Source: Mesostigma viride (Eukaryota > Streptophyta > Mesostigmatophyceae > Mesostigmatales > Mesostigmataceae). From it: a stretch of 64,000 nucleotides of DNA. The first letter of the stretch is position 1. Each line of letters opens with the position of its first letter. A program made the translations under genes and the position numbers. Location of the stretch: assembly GCA_009746045.1 (NCBI GenBank), contig RPFO01000114.1, forward strand, positions 949,676 through 1,013,675. Reading direction: 5' to 3'. The notes under the pieces were generated by a model, which was given only the letters and a program-made list of their open reading frames with translations, searched no databases and was not told the origin of the DNA. This document shows positions 11,200-21,900 of this stretch, piece after piece.

Positions 11200-11635
11200 A
11201 CTAGGAATATATATACCAGTAGTGTAGATTAGTAAGGCTTAGCCTAGCATGTGGCCCACGCGCATGTGCGCCCATAATGGCCCCCATGGATGATGCCTTC
11301 AACATTTAGCCATGCTTTGTCTATAATGGGACCCCCATGGATGTTGCATTAAGAACTTAGCCATGCTATGCCATGCAGAGAGATGCTCTCTGTCGAGAAG
11401 CCATGCCCTAGCCCTTGCATAGCCATGATGATCTTCCTCCCCCGTGCCAGGATCCCCTTAGCTGGGTTGAACCTGAGACAGCATGGTGGTGCCGGTGCCC
11501 TTGCGGCACCTAGAGCAAGTGTTGCTTACATTCCCACCCTTGCATGAAGTAGCCTAGGATGTATTTAAAGCCATATGCCCCTTCTCAGGGATATGTGCTA
11601 CATTGACTCCCAACGGAGTGATGTTGATAATTAAT

Positions 11636-11712
11636 TAATTAATTAATCGGGGTTAATGCTCCGTGACTCCCCAACGGGAGCACGAGTCTAATTAATTAAT
11701 TAATTATTTAAT
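11636..11712 (+). mobile_element. LINE 3' tail with hairpin and (TTAA)n
   Basis: Sequence CGGGGTTAATGCTCCGTGACTC followed by the hairpin CTCCC-CAAC-GGGAG and TTAATTAATTAATTA. It is the distal remainder of the LINE tail interrupted by the tandem ORF1 array. Confidence 0.65.
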
Positions 11713-11739
11713 CTCAGCCCCCGCAGGCCGCAGACTTGT

Positions 11740-12190
11740 CTTCTCCCGGTCAGGGCTAAGTTTTGCAAAAAACCTAAGTCCTAAGTCGAAACCATTTTTT
11801 CCTCCTGTTTTCCCAATGCTATACATCTGGCCACCCCTGACCTACGAAAATCACGCATCATCGTTCTGAGCAACATTCTGAACCGTTACAAGCCGCGAGA
11901 CGCAAATTTCCTTGATAACGGCACGCTGGCAGCCATATCTAGTTACGCGCGCGTGTGAAATTTTCCCGCCAAAGTCACGTGATACTTTCTCAATACACAT
12001 TGTAATTACCAGGCTATGGCGAATATTACCCCCAAACCTATGCACCACCTTCGTCCCTAAGTGTTCCCAGACCCACCGGACAACTTCCCTCCGTCACGGG
12101 TGGCGCGGCGCTCCTGGAATTGAGCGCTGCGCCACCGGGGGTCAAACAGTTCGATATATCGCACTGTTTCCGGACTATGGGCGCAAGAAA
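11740..12190 (-). repeat. Dispersed repeat, intact copy of the family split at 29.28-31.86 kb
   Basis: Reverse complement matches 29,300-29,453 joined to 31,692-31,860. Shared blocks are 'aaggtggtgcataggtttgggggtaatattcgcc', 'ctggtaattacaa', the site 'attgagaa', and 'gttcagaatgttgctcagaa'. No coding potential is evident. It is useful as the empty site for the LINE inserted at 29.45 kb. The remaining 12,191-12,571 shows no gene; it contains the 3' flank of the kinase gene, with a TGTAA motif (minus strand) just past its stop codon as a possible polyadenylation signal. Confidence 0.6.
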
Positions 12191-12571
12191 AATGCAGTAA
12201 GGAAAACTCAAAAACAAATAATGAAGTGTGGCTTATGATCCTTCGATACCGAAAACTGCAGAGTTGGGACTCCGACACGCAGCCCCACGCTACCACTGGC
12301 TCTCATGGCCCAACCACCCAATGAGCGTTCCAAGTCCCTTCATCACCAACCATTCAAAGCACGCAAAACCTGGTGACATCCCCTACAAAGGACAATAATG
12401 CAGCCATGCCGAAGTAGCCATTCCTCATGTGAAGAGATGGTCATCGACGCGTTGTGCCTCTCAAATTTGAAGCACACACGATTCCCTCAAAATCCAAACA
12501 AACAAGAGCACCCATGCGGGCGTTTCAAGTCAATGCGACCAGGCCTGCCTTATAAATATTTACAACCGCGT

Positions 12572-12999
12572 TCACAGCACGTTGTCAATGCACACAGCCG
12601 AGGCCGCCCAGCGGTCGCGCGCGGGCCCCCCCACCCAGCCCATCACCGAGCTATCCGCCACGCACTGCGGGGGCCGCTCCCCCACCACCACTGGCACCTT
12701 GTCGGACATGGTCACCGGGGCAGGGTAGGGCAGCTGTGGGGCGGGCGGCAGCAGCTGGGCCTCGATCGCGTCCAGCCGCTGCAGCACCGAGGTGAACCCA
12801 GGCCGCGACGCGGGGTCATCCGCCCAGCAGTCCTCGATCAGCGCCCACAGCAGGTCGGGCGCGGCGCGCGGGCGCGTGGGCCGCAGCCGCTCCATGCACA
12901 CCTTGTAGATGAGGGCCAGCGGCTCGTGGTCCAGGCCCATGCCCGCGTAGGGGGGCGACAGCGACAGTAGCTCCCACAGGACGATGCCGTACGAGTAGA
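12572..12999 (-). CDS. Fusion kinase last exon: kinase C-lobe and tail
   Basis: Reads VYSYGIVLWELLSLSPPYAG.. through LIEDCWADDPASRPGF (subdomains IX-XI) and a Pro-rich tail, ending CIDNVL and TGA at 12,572-12,574. Acceptor actcgcccag, preceded by a G/T-rich (sense C/A-rich) simple repeat at about 13,040-13,080. Confidence 0.9.
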
Positions 13000-15900
13000 C
13001 TGGGCGAGTGGGAATACGCGGGGCAGGATTAGGAAAAATGGCATCGGGGGGGTGGGGGGTGGGGGGTGGGGGGCAGGGGTGGCACAGACACGGTCAGGGT
13101 GTACTCAGAATGGACTTTGTGTATGTGTTCCTCACAACCATCAGAATGCATTTGTGCGTCGCTTCGACTCAAAAGTGACGCGCATGGTAGCCCCCAGCTG
13201 ATGTGCCAGGACACGCGGCGTGCACGCAAACACTTGCAAGCGGAACAACAACGCAGGTTCCGCCGCAAGCCGCACACACAGGGTATCCAGCAATACACGA
13301 CGACAACGCCATGGGGACTCCACAGGGATGGCCATGCGGCCGGTGCACCCCAGGACAGGCAGCCCGTGGGATCACGTGTTGTTGTTTCTTTTGTCCCATC
13401 GAACAACGTGGGGGGGATCACGCCTTGTCCCATCAAGCAACGTGGGGGAAATCAACCATCCAGCAGGCCGTGCACGTACCATCCACCTTGCCGTCATACT
13501 TGGCGCCCTTGAAGAGCTCCTGCGAGGAACAAGGCCAGGGACGCCAGGTGGCAGCGCACGCGGAGCATGTCGCCAGGTGAGAGTACGGCACCAGCGAGCG
13601 AGGACGGCGGCGGATGGACGAATGAAAACATAGAAACAACCAAAACAGTGTCCGAGGCGCCCACAGCAGAGTGCGACTACCCTAACCGTCTGCGCGTGCC
13701 CACACCGTTTAGAGGGTGTGTAAGCCACCAGGCTGCCACCCCAAGGCCTGGTTTGCGTGTGCATCCGACCAGTCAAAAGCGTATTGGTGACAACAACAGC
13801 CAGCAACGCAACCCCCCTTTCACTGGCGCGCGGCGCGGCGCCCACACATCCCCCTGCACCACCAGGCGTGCGTGTGCGAGCCTGCATGCGCGCATGCCCC
13901 AGCAAGTGTTTGTGCTTGTGCGCGTGTGCGTGCGTGCGTGTGTCTGCACGGCCCAGCACGTACCGGCGCCATCCAACCGGGCGACCCGATTGCCTGCGTC
14001 ATAGGCAGCAGCGAGTCCTCCAGTATGCGGCTGATGCCAAAGTCGGCCAGCTTGGTGTTCCACTGGCCGTCCACCAGCAGGTTCTGCTTGCACACGCGCC
14101 GCACATGAGCGCAGCCGCACGCGCAGGGAAAAACACACAACGGAGTGTGCCCACCGAGGGTCAGCATGCTTCCATGGAAGGTGCACGTGTGGCCCTGATG
14201 CACACATGCGCAACGCGAGCGCATGCCCAGGCCCACAGGCACCTGCTTCTCCCAGCAACAAGGGAATGGGGCCAAGAGCTCACGCCGAGGAGCGCTGGGC
14301 CGAGGATGAGGGCAGAGGGTCATGCCAACACACCCGAGCGTGGATTCCTACCACCACACAAAAACGGTTGCATTGCAGATCTACACGACACTGTACAGCC
14401 TGGGTGCTTGCCTGGCGACATGTACGGTGGGCGGGAGGTCTCGGTCTCTCCGTGCATCCCTGCAACACATGCCATGCGCCCCCCCCCAAGCAGACACCTC
14501 CCACGAACGCCTATCCCGTGACTAGGGCAAGCACGTACAGTGGACTTGAGGTCGCGGTGCATCATCGCGGGGCGTCGGCAGTGGAGCGACATCATGCCCA
14601 GGCACACATCACGCGCGACCTTGAGCACGAGCGGGAGACCCAGCGGCCGCCCCCGCTCAGTGCGGCGCCACTCGGCCAGGCGTGCGGCCAGGTTCCCTCC
14701 TGCGATGAACTCGGTGATGATGCACAGCTGTGGGCGCAAGCAGAAGCCCATGTAGAGCACGCAGTTGGGGTGGCGGATCTTCTCCAGGATTGCCACCTCC
14801 TTGTCAAAGTCCAGCAGGCGCGACGGCGTGAGCGATGACGTGCGCATCTGCAGAGGTGGGAAGGGGGGGGGGAGGGGAGGGGGGGAGGGGAGGGGGAGGA
14901 GAGGGGGGCAGGAGGAGAGGGGGGGGGGGGCGGGAACAGCCGGATGTGCGTGATATAAAATGAGACAACCATTCCTCTGTGTCTACGTGTTGGGAGTGGT
15001 AGTGGCCGGACGCAACAGGTGGCAGCCAGACGAGGGTTGATTTCCTCTTTAACCAGGACGCTGCATGTGTGTGCCGTGCAGATGCAGGGGAAAAACTCCT
15101 CGTGCCTCCCACGACAACATCTGGACTCAAGTGTTCTGTGCCAGGTGCGCCATCAATCATGTGGTACCTCAGCAGTGCATGGTGCACCGCTAGCCCCTGG
15201 CCTACGTAGCCCCTGGCCTACGTAGGCCAGGGTCCTCTTGCCGAGCGCCTCCTGCCTAGAGCGCATCCATCACAAGAGAAAGGTGCCACGTTTGCTGCCA
15301 CGTGCACCACGTGCTAGCGTACGCACCCGCTTGATAGCCACCTCCTTGCCCAGCCATTTGCCACGGAAGACCTCCCCAAACGTGCCCTCGCCAACCTGGC
15401 AAAGGTGGGTGGCAAAGGTGGATCGCAAAAGGTGGGTGGCAAAGGTGGGTGTCGTCGGCGATTGCAGCGGGGAAGGACAACGGGCGGACAAGGGGGGCGG
15501 GGGGGGGGGGGAGAGAGAAGGGGCAGAAGCATCGTCAGTGTGGAGCCGAATGGCGTGGGAAGAGAGGGGTGCAGCCCAGACACCACGTCATGTGGCAACA
15601 GCCAGGCCAGCGCTGCTATGACACGCGCAGCACCAGCCACACCAATCCATGCACACATGTGCATCAACCATGGGTAGTGGTGTGGCCTGGGATGGAACGA
15701 GTTCTACAAAACTGCTCACCTTGTCCAGCTGTAAATTCTACTATTATCATGTTCTCCAGCACCACCGTTCTCCACTCAAAATGTACCCACCTTCTCCAGC
15801 ATAAGCAGCGCCTACTTCACGGCACGCATTGTGCCCACCTCCTCCAGCACCACCATTCCCTACAAGTATCCCTACAAGTGCTCACCTTCTGCAGCATCTG

Positions 15901-18900
15901 CAGCTTCTCGCAGTACAGGTAGAGTAGTGTTACAAAGTATGTGTAGTGGTCTTATTATGTAAATATAGCGCTCACCTTCTCCAGCATCTGGAGCTCCTCG
16001 TAGTTTATAAGCGTTGGCCGCAGCGACAGCGGCCTGCAAACAAAGGGGTGTTGGTGGACACAGGGCCAAGTTCCGCTAAAGGGCGTCAGTGGCAATTATA
16101 GAGGACTGATGCCTGGAGACATGCCATGGGAGGCCATAGGACCCAACCACGGCTGAAATGACAACTACCAGCATCCAAACGGTCATCCAGATGGCCTTCC
16201 GGACAAGCGTTTAACAACCATTCAAACTAGCATCCCAGGTGAGCATCACAACACTAGGCCCCGCTGGGCCCCCGCATGCAGAGCTGTCCTCACCCAGCAG
16301 GCACTCCCTCTCCCACATCCACCAACGGGCCGACCGCGTCGCTGGGCGCCTCACGGCTCATTGCATCGCCTGCAAGAGGGGGCCGAGGACAGCACACGCA
16401 CACGAACAAGGGGCAGCACATGCACACACACGCCCACATAATGGGTGGGCCGGCTCAGGGTGAGCGCCAGGGGGTGGCACAGCAGGGCGTGGTAGGGGTG
16501 AGCATGTGTGCCATTCTTGGGTGGCCACAAGTGCAAGGGATTGGCTTCAGCAGGGTGCGGGTGCTGGGGTGACCCATGGGCAGCCACCACTACCGCAAAT
16601 AGGCAGACGCCACGCCCGAAACCAGCCCACAAAACTGACGAGGCCAGAAAGCGAAGGCAAGGACCATAGCTGCTCACGCGCGTTGGATGCCCCATGCACA
16701 GGAGGCACACCGCACGCGCCGTCCGCCCTGCGAGCAGCCCAGGGAGATGGGCACAATCAACCGCAAGGATGGCCTAGAACGGGGCAAAGCGACCCCCTGA
16801 CCCCTGAACGCGTGGCCCTCACGAAGCCTAGGCCACTGGTACGGGCACGGGGCGTGGTGGCTGGACAAGGCAATGACGCGGTGATGGAACCAGGAACAAC
16901 GGTCATGCGCAGCGTTTGGCACGGTTTGCAAGTAGTGACGTGCGCGCCAGTGGTGGCCGGGCGAGGCAAGAGCGAGCCGCGTCACGCCAACGACGCGTAC
17001 CTGGTGGCAGGTGGACGGCCCTCAGCAGGCGGTCCATGGCCGGAGCCCTGCCGTGCACCGTGCCCTGCATCCGCCGCACACGCGACACGCAGCAACACGG
17101 CACGGCAGACAGCGCCAGGTGTCAGGTACTGGGCGGTGCAGGGACACCAGACATGCAAGGGGGCTCGAAAGGTCAGAAGGAAAGGTTGAGGGCACCCAGC
17201 CGCTCCCTATGCCCTCCTGACGACCCCAGCAACACCCAGGCCAACCACACGCGCCACAACACATGAGCAGTTGAGACGGAAGTTTTGCCCAACATCGTGC
17301 TGCGGTGCTGGCCGAGCCGACCCGCAAACGATGCACAAAGACAACACACATACAGCACAGATGCTGAGACAACACACCGATGGGCACAGATGCCTGGAGC
17401 ACACACCTCATCACAGAGAGCCGGGCCACCCAGACACAAACACACATCAGCACAGACCACACGCTCGGCAGCACCGTACCGTGACACCAATGTGAGCAGC
17501 GCTGCGCACGCCGCCGCCATACGTGGCCACCGCCAGCGCGAGGGGCGACGCGGGGGGCCCCCCCTCCCCACTCTCATGATGACTCCCGTAGTGCTGCAGG
17601 CCATCAAGGAGCAGGCAGGCGGGCGCGCAGAACGTGCGCTGGAGTAGGCCGCTGCTGCTGCCGTCACCGCTGGTGCTGGCGTCGGCCCCCTCGCTCAGAA
17701 AGTCCCCGTTGCAGGCAAGGCCCCATCGCAGCGCGGCCGCATGCCTCTGTGCCGATGCCAGCAGCGACTCGAGCCTCCACGTGTGCAGCGGCTGGCAGAT
17801 GACAACCATGCGGTGGCGGCCCCACATGCGCGCCGCACGCTCGGCGCCCATGACCCCGTCATGGTGCCCGCCGTCGACCGCCACCGTCTGCGTGGCCGGG
17901 GCGACCTGCCCTGCCAGCCGCACGCCCTCCCCAATGCACCGCTCGAGCGCCAGGCGGCAGGCGGTACCCCCCCGCAGGAGCCAGCCCACGCAGGTGGCGT
18001 GCGGGAGCTGCGCCAGCAGCGCCACCAGGTGGGATCGCATGCTGCTCTCCAGCGAGTCATGCGAGCCGCGGCCGTAGCGGTCGGGCGCGCCCGCATTGTA
18101 GTTGCCGCCGGCCGCACCGAACGCGGGCCCCTCCTGCGGTTTGCGGTATCCACCGTACGCCGGCACCGAGGCAAACTCACTGTCCACCAGCACCATGCTG
18201 AGCCAGCCGGCGCCCTGGTGACCGTTCCGCCCGTCGCTGCTGCCGCCCGCGTGCAGGGTGGAAACCGGCTCCCCTCCCTCGCCCCCCTCTGCGCCCGCGT
18301 GCGCGGCGCCGTTGTTGTGGCCGCCAGTCAGGGCGCCCGTGGGAAACTTAGCGAGCATCGCCTCCACCTCTCGGAAGGAGCGCGCCTTGAGCACGCTGAG
18401 TCCCTGGGAGGCAAACCACTTCTCCGCCAGCTGGCACTCCATGCCCTCGCTGAGGGCCAGCAGCACGGTGTTGCCGCCGCCATGGCATCCGTCACCGCTG
18501 GGGTTGACCACCCTCCTGCTGGGGCTGTCGCTGGCCCGGCTGCGCCGGCTGCTGTCCCCATGGAGCGACGAGTCCACTAGGACCCGCTCTGTGACAGCAG
18601 GCAGCACGGTGATGCCGCCCTTGAAGGCAGGCCCGCCCGAGAGAGAGGGGCTGTGGGCGAGCATGTCAGCCCCAGGCGGCGCCGCCAGCGCGCCCGCGTC
18701 TGTGCCCAGCCATGCCTGCAGGGTGCCCCCACCGGCCGGCGAGGTCCCCTCCCTCACCTGCGCGTCCGTCAGTGGCGCCAGCTGTCGCAGCCACGCGCGC
18801 TGTGGCTCCTCGGCCATGCGCAGCCGCATGGAGAACCGGATGCGCGCGCCGGGCCCCTCCCGCGGCACTACACGCACGTCACCGCCCATCATGCGCGCGA

Positions 18901-21900
18901 CCGAGCGGGCGATGGAGAAGGACAGTCCGGCCGCCCTTGCCCCCGCACTGGACACGCCCGAACTGCTCGCGTGAGCACCCCCGCGCCCACTCTGGAACAG
19001 CGAGTCCGGAGCGTGCAGCAGCGCCCCGGTGTCATCCACGTCGCACACCAGCACCATGGCCAGCGGGTCGTCTGAGAAGATGCCTGATGGCGCCACGTCG
19101 CGCGAGAGTGTGTGCGCCACGGTACGGCCCGGCTTGGCGCCCGAAAACGAGCTGTTGACGGCCGATAAAGCGCCGCCAGCGCCCTTGTCAGCCCCCCGTG
19201 CCGCCACCCCCGTGAACGGTCCCCCCTCCAGCCCAAAGAACGCAAGCGGCTGGTCTCCCGCCTCGCTGGTAGACGCGCCGCTGCTGGCGTCCCCGTTGGA
19301 AGGGAAGGGGCTGACGCCGCGCGCGTCGCCCTCGCCGCCATCGCCCGCGCCGCCCTCCTCCCCCCTTTGGCAGCGCAGCAAGATGACGACACGGCCCCTG
19401 TGGGTGCACGACAGGGAAGACGCTAGCAGCGTGACGAGCACCTGCTTGATGCGGTGGCCGTCGCCCAGCACGTAGCGCGGGCAGTGGGGGGCGATGTCCA
19501 GGCACACATCGACGTAGGGGGAGGGCTTGGACGCGCGCGCGAGCGCGACCGCCGACTCAAGCGTCTCCTCCAGGTCCACCACGCTCGCCTCCAGGGCCAC
19601 GTTGCCGCCCAGCAGGTTGCGCAGATTCCTGCGTGACGTAGGCAGGGGGGGAGGGGGGGGGTGAAAGGAGCAAGGCAAGGGGGGGGGGGGCAGGAGCAAG
19701 GTTGGGGAGGAGCGATGGGGGAACACAGGGGAGCAAAGGTAGGGAATGTGGGACATTCGTGGGAGTGCCATTGCCGGGTACCGTGCCCCACGCACAGCCC
19801 ATGGGCATGTCACAGGAAGGAGGGGGGAACCTGTAGCGGTTGCAGGCAGCCACCACCCGCGGTCGTGGTGCTGCCGCTGCGCCGCACTGCATGTCAGACC
19901 TACAGGCTAGGGTTGAGGGTCCCGCGACTGCATTAATTAATAAATTAATGAAACACGCGCTCCTGTTGGGGACTCACGGAGCACAATGATACATAGTCAA
20001 AGTGCTTTCCATCCATGTCGTTGCACGCTGGGAAGGGGGCAGAGACACCCTGCTTCCCTCATGCCCCGAGGCAAGCCACAGCTGCAATCGAAACTACTCA
20101 CGAGGAGAGTTTGGCATGACTGTGGGTGCACTAAAGCTGGAGCATGCCAAAGTGGCAGGCATGATGTACTACTTTCCTGCAAGCATACTCCCGGGACGTC
20201 CGGTCACTGGTGGGAACTAAAGTGTAGGATCTTCCGCAGTCACTAGGGTGGAGGGTCCCTCCCCTTCCCCTTGTACACTTACTGGATGTCGGACCACAGC
20301 TGCTGCAGGGATGCGGTCGACGCGCGCGCCATGCACTTGCTCTCCTCCGCCATCGCCGATACGGAGCCCACGCCTGGCGCCAGAAGGAGGTCCACGCAGC
20401 TGGCCAGCGCTGCCAGGGGGACCGCCATCTCTGCAGGGAGGGGGGGTAGAAGGGGGGGAAAAGGGGGAAAAGGGGGGAAAAGGGGGGAAAAGGGGGAAAA
20501 GGGGGAAAAGGGGGAAAAGGGGGAAAAGGGGGGAAAAGGGGGAAAAGGGGGGAAAAGGGGGGAAAGGGGGGGAAAGGGGGGAAAAGGGGGGAAAGGGGGG
20601 AAAGGGGGGAAAGGGGGGAAAGGGGGGAAAAGGGGGAAAAGGGGGAAAAGGGGGGAAAAGGGGGAAAAGGGGGAAAAGGGGGAAAAGGGGGAAAAGGGGG
20701 GAAAAGGGGGGAAAAGGGGGGAAAAGGGGGGAAAAGGGGGAAAAGGGGGGAAAAGGGGGAAAAGGGGGAAAAGGGGGAAAAGGGGGGAAAAGGGGGGAAA
20801 AGGGGGAAAAGGGGGGAAAAGGGGGAAAAGGGGGGAAAAGGGGGGAAAAGGGGGGAAAAGGGGGAAAAGGGGGGAAAAGGGGGGAAAAGGGGGAAAAGGG
20901 GGGAAAAGGGGGGAAAAGGGGGGAAAAGGGGGGAAAAGGGGGGAAAAGGGGGGAAAAGGGGGGAAAAGGGGGGAAAAGGGGGGAAAAGGGGGAAAAGGGG
21001 GAAAAGGGGGGAAAAGGGGGAAAAGGGGGAAAAGGGGGGAAAGGGGGGAAAGGGGGGGAAAGGGGGGAAAGGGGGGAAAGGGGGGAAAGGGGGGAAAGGG
21101 GGAAAAGGGGGAAAAGGGGGGAAAAGGGGGGAAAAGGGGGAAAAGGGGGGAAACGGGGGGAAAAGGGGGGAAAAGGGGGGAAAAGGGGGGAAAAGGGGGG
21201 AAAAGGGGGGAAAAGGGGGAAAAGGGGGGAAAAGGGGGGAAAAGGGGGGAAAGGGGGGAAAGGGGGGAAAGGGGGGAAAGGGGGGAAAAGGGGGGAAAAG
21301 GGGGGAAAAGGGGGGAAAAGGGGGGAAAAGGGGGAAAAGGGGGAAAAGGGCGGAAAAGGGGGACAAGGGGGACAAGGGGACAAGGGGGACAAGGGGGGAC
21401 AAGGGGGACAAGGGGGACAAGGGGAACAAGGGGGACAAGGGGGGACAAGGGGGACAAGGGGGACAAGGGGGAAAAGGGGGGAAAAGGGGGAAAAGGGGGG
21501 AAAGGGGGGAAAGGGGGGAAAGGGGGGAAAAGGGGGGAAAAGGGGGGAAAAGGGGGGAAAAGGGGGAAAAGGGGGGAAAAGGGGGAAAAGGGGGGAAAAG
21601 GGGGGAAAAGGGGGAAAAGGGGGGAAAAGGGGGGAAAAGGGGGGAAAAGGGGGGAAAAGGGGGGAAAAGGGGGGAAAAGGGGGAAAAGGGGGAAAAGGGG
21701 GAAAAGGGGGAAAAGGGGGAAAAGGGGGGAAAAGGGGGGAAATGGGGGGAAACGGGGGGAAACGGGGGGAAACGGGGGGAAACGGGGGGAAACGGGGGGA
21801 AACGGGGGGAAACGGGGGGAAACGGGGGGAAACGGGGGGAAACGGGGGGAAAAGGGGGGAAACGGGGGGAAACGGGGGGAAACGGGGGGAAACGGGGGGA

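Larger units (their letters stand above)
7072..11645 (+). repeat. Three-copy tandem array, 1,267-bp unit
   Basis: Units begin at 7072, 8339 and 9606 with CGGCCTCACCGCCCAGG. Spacing is exactly 1,267 bp and the copies look identical over ORF1 3' half, 3' UTR, tail and a following LINE ORF2 C-terminal piece. The third unit is interrupted by a 982-bp LINE insertion (10,218-11,199). It ends with TTAATTAATTAAT followed by the rest of a LINE tail (CGGGGTTAATGCTCCG...). The arrangement fits a 5'-truncated ORF1 element inserted into another LINE's tail, then amplified by unequal exchange; an assembly duplication cannot be excluded. Confidence 0.85.

Noticed and set aside
14100-14540. Arg/His-rich ORFs on both strands between kinase exons 8 and 9
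   Set aside because: They are intron sequence; exon boundaries on both sides are fixed by GT-AG sites that join HRDLKST to NLLVDG exactly.
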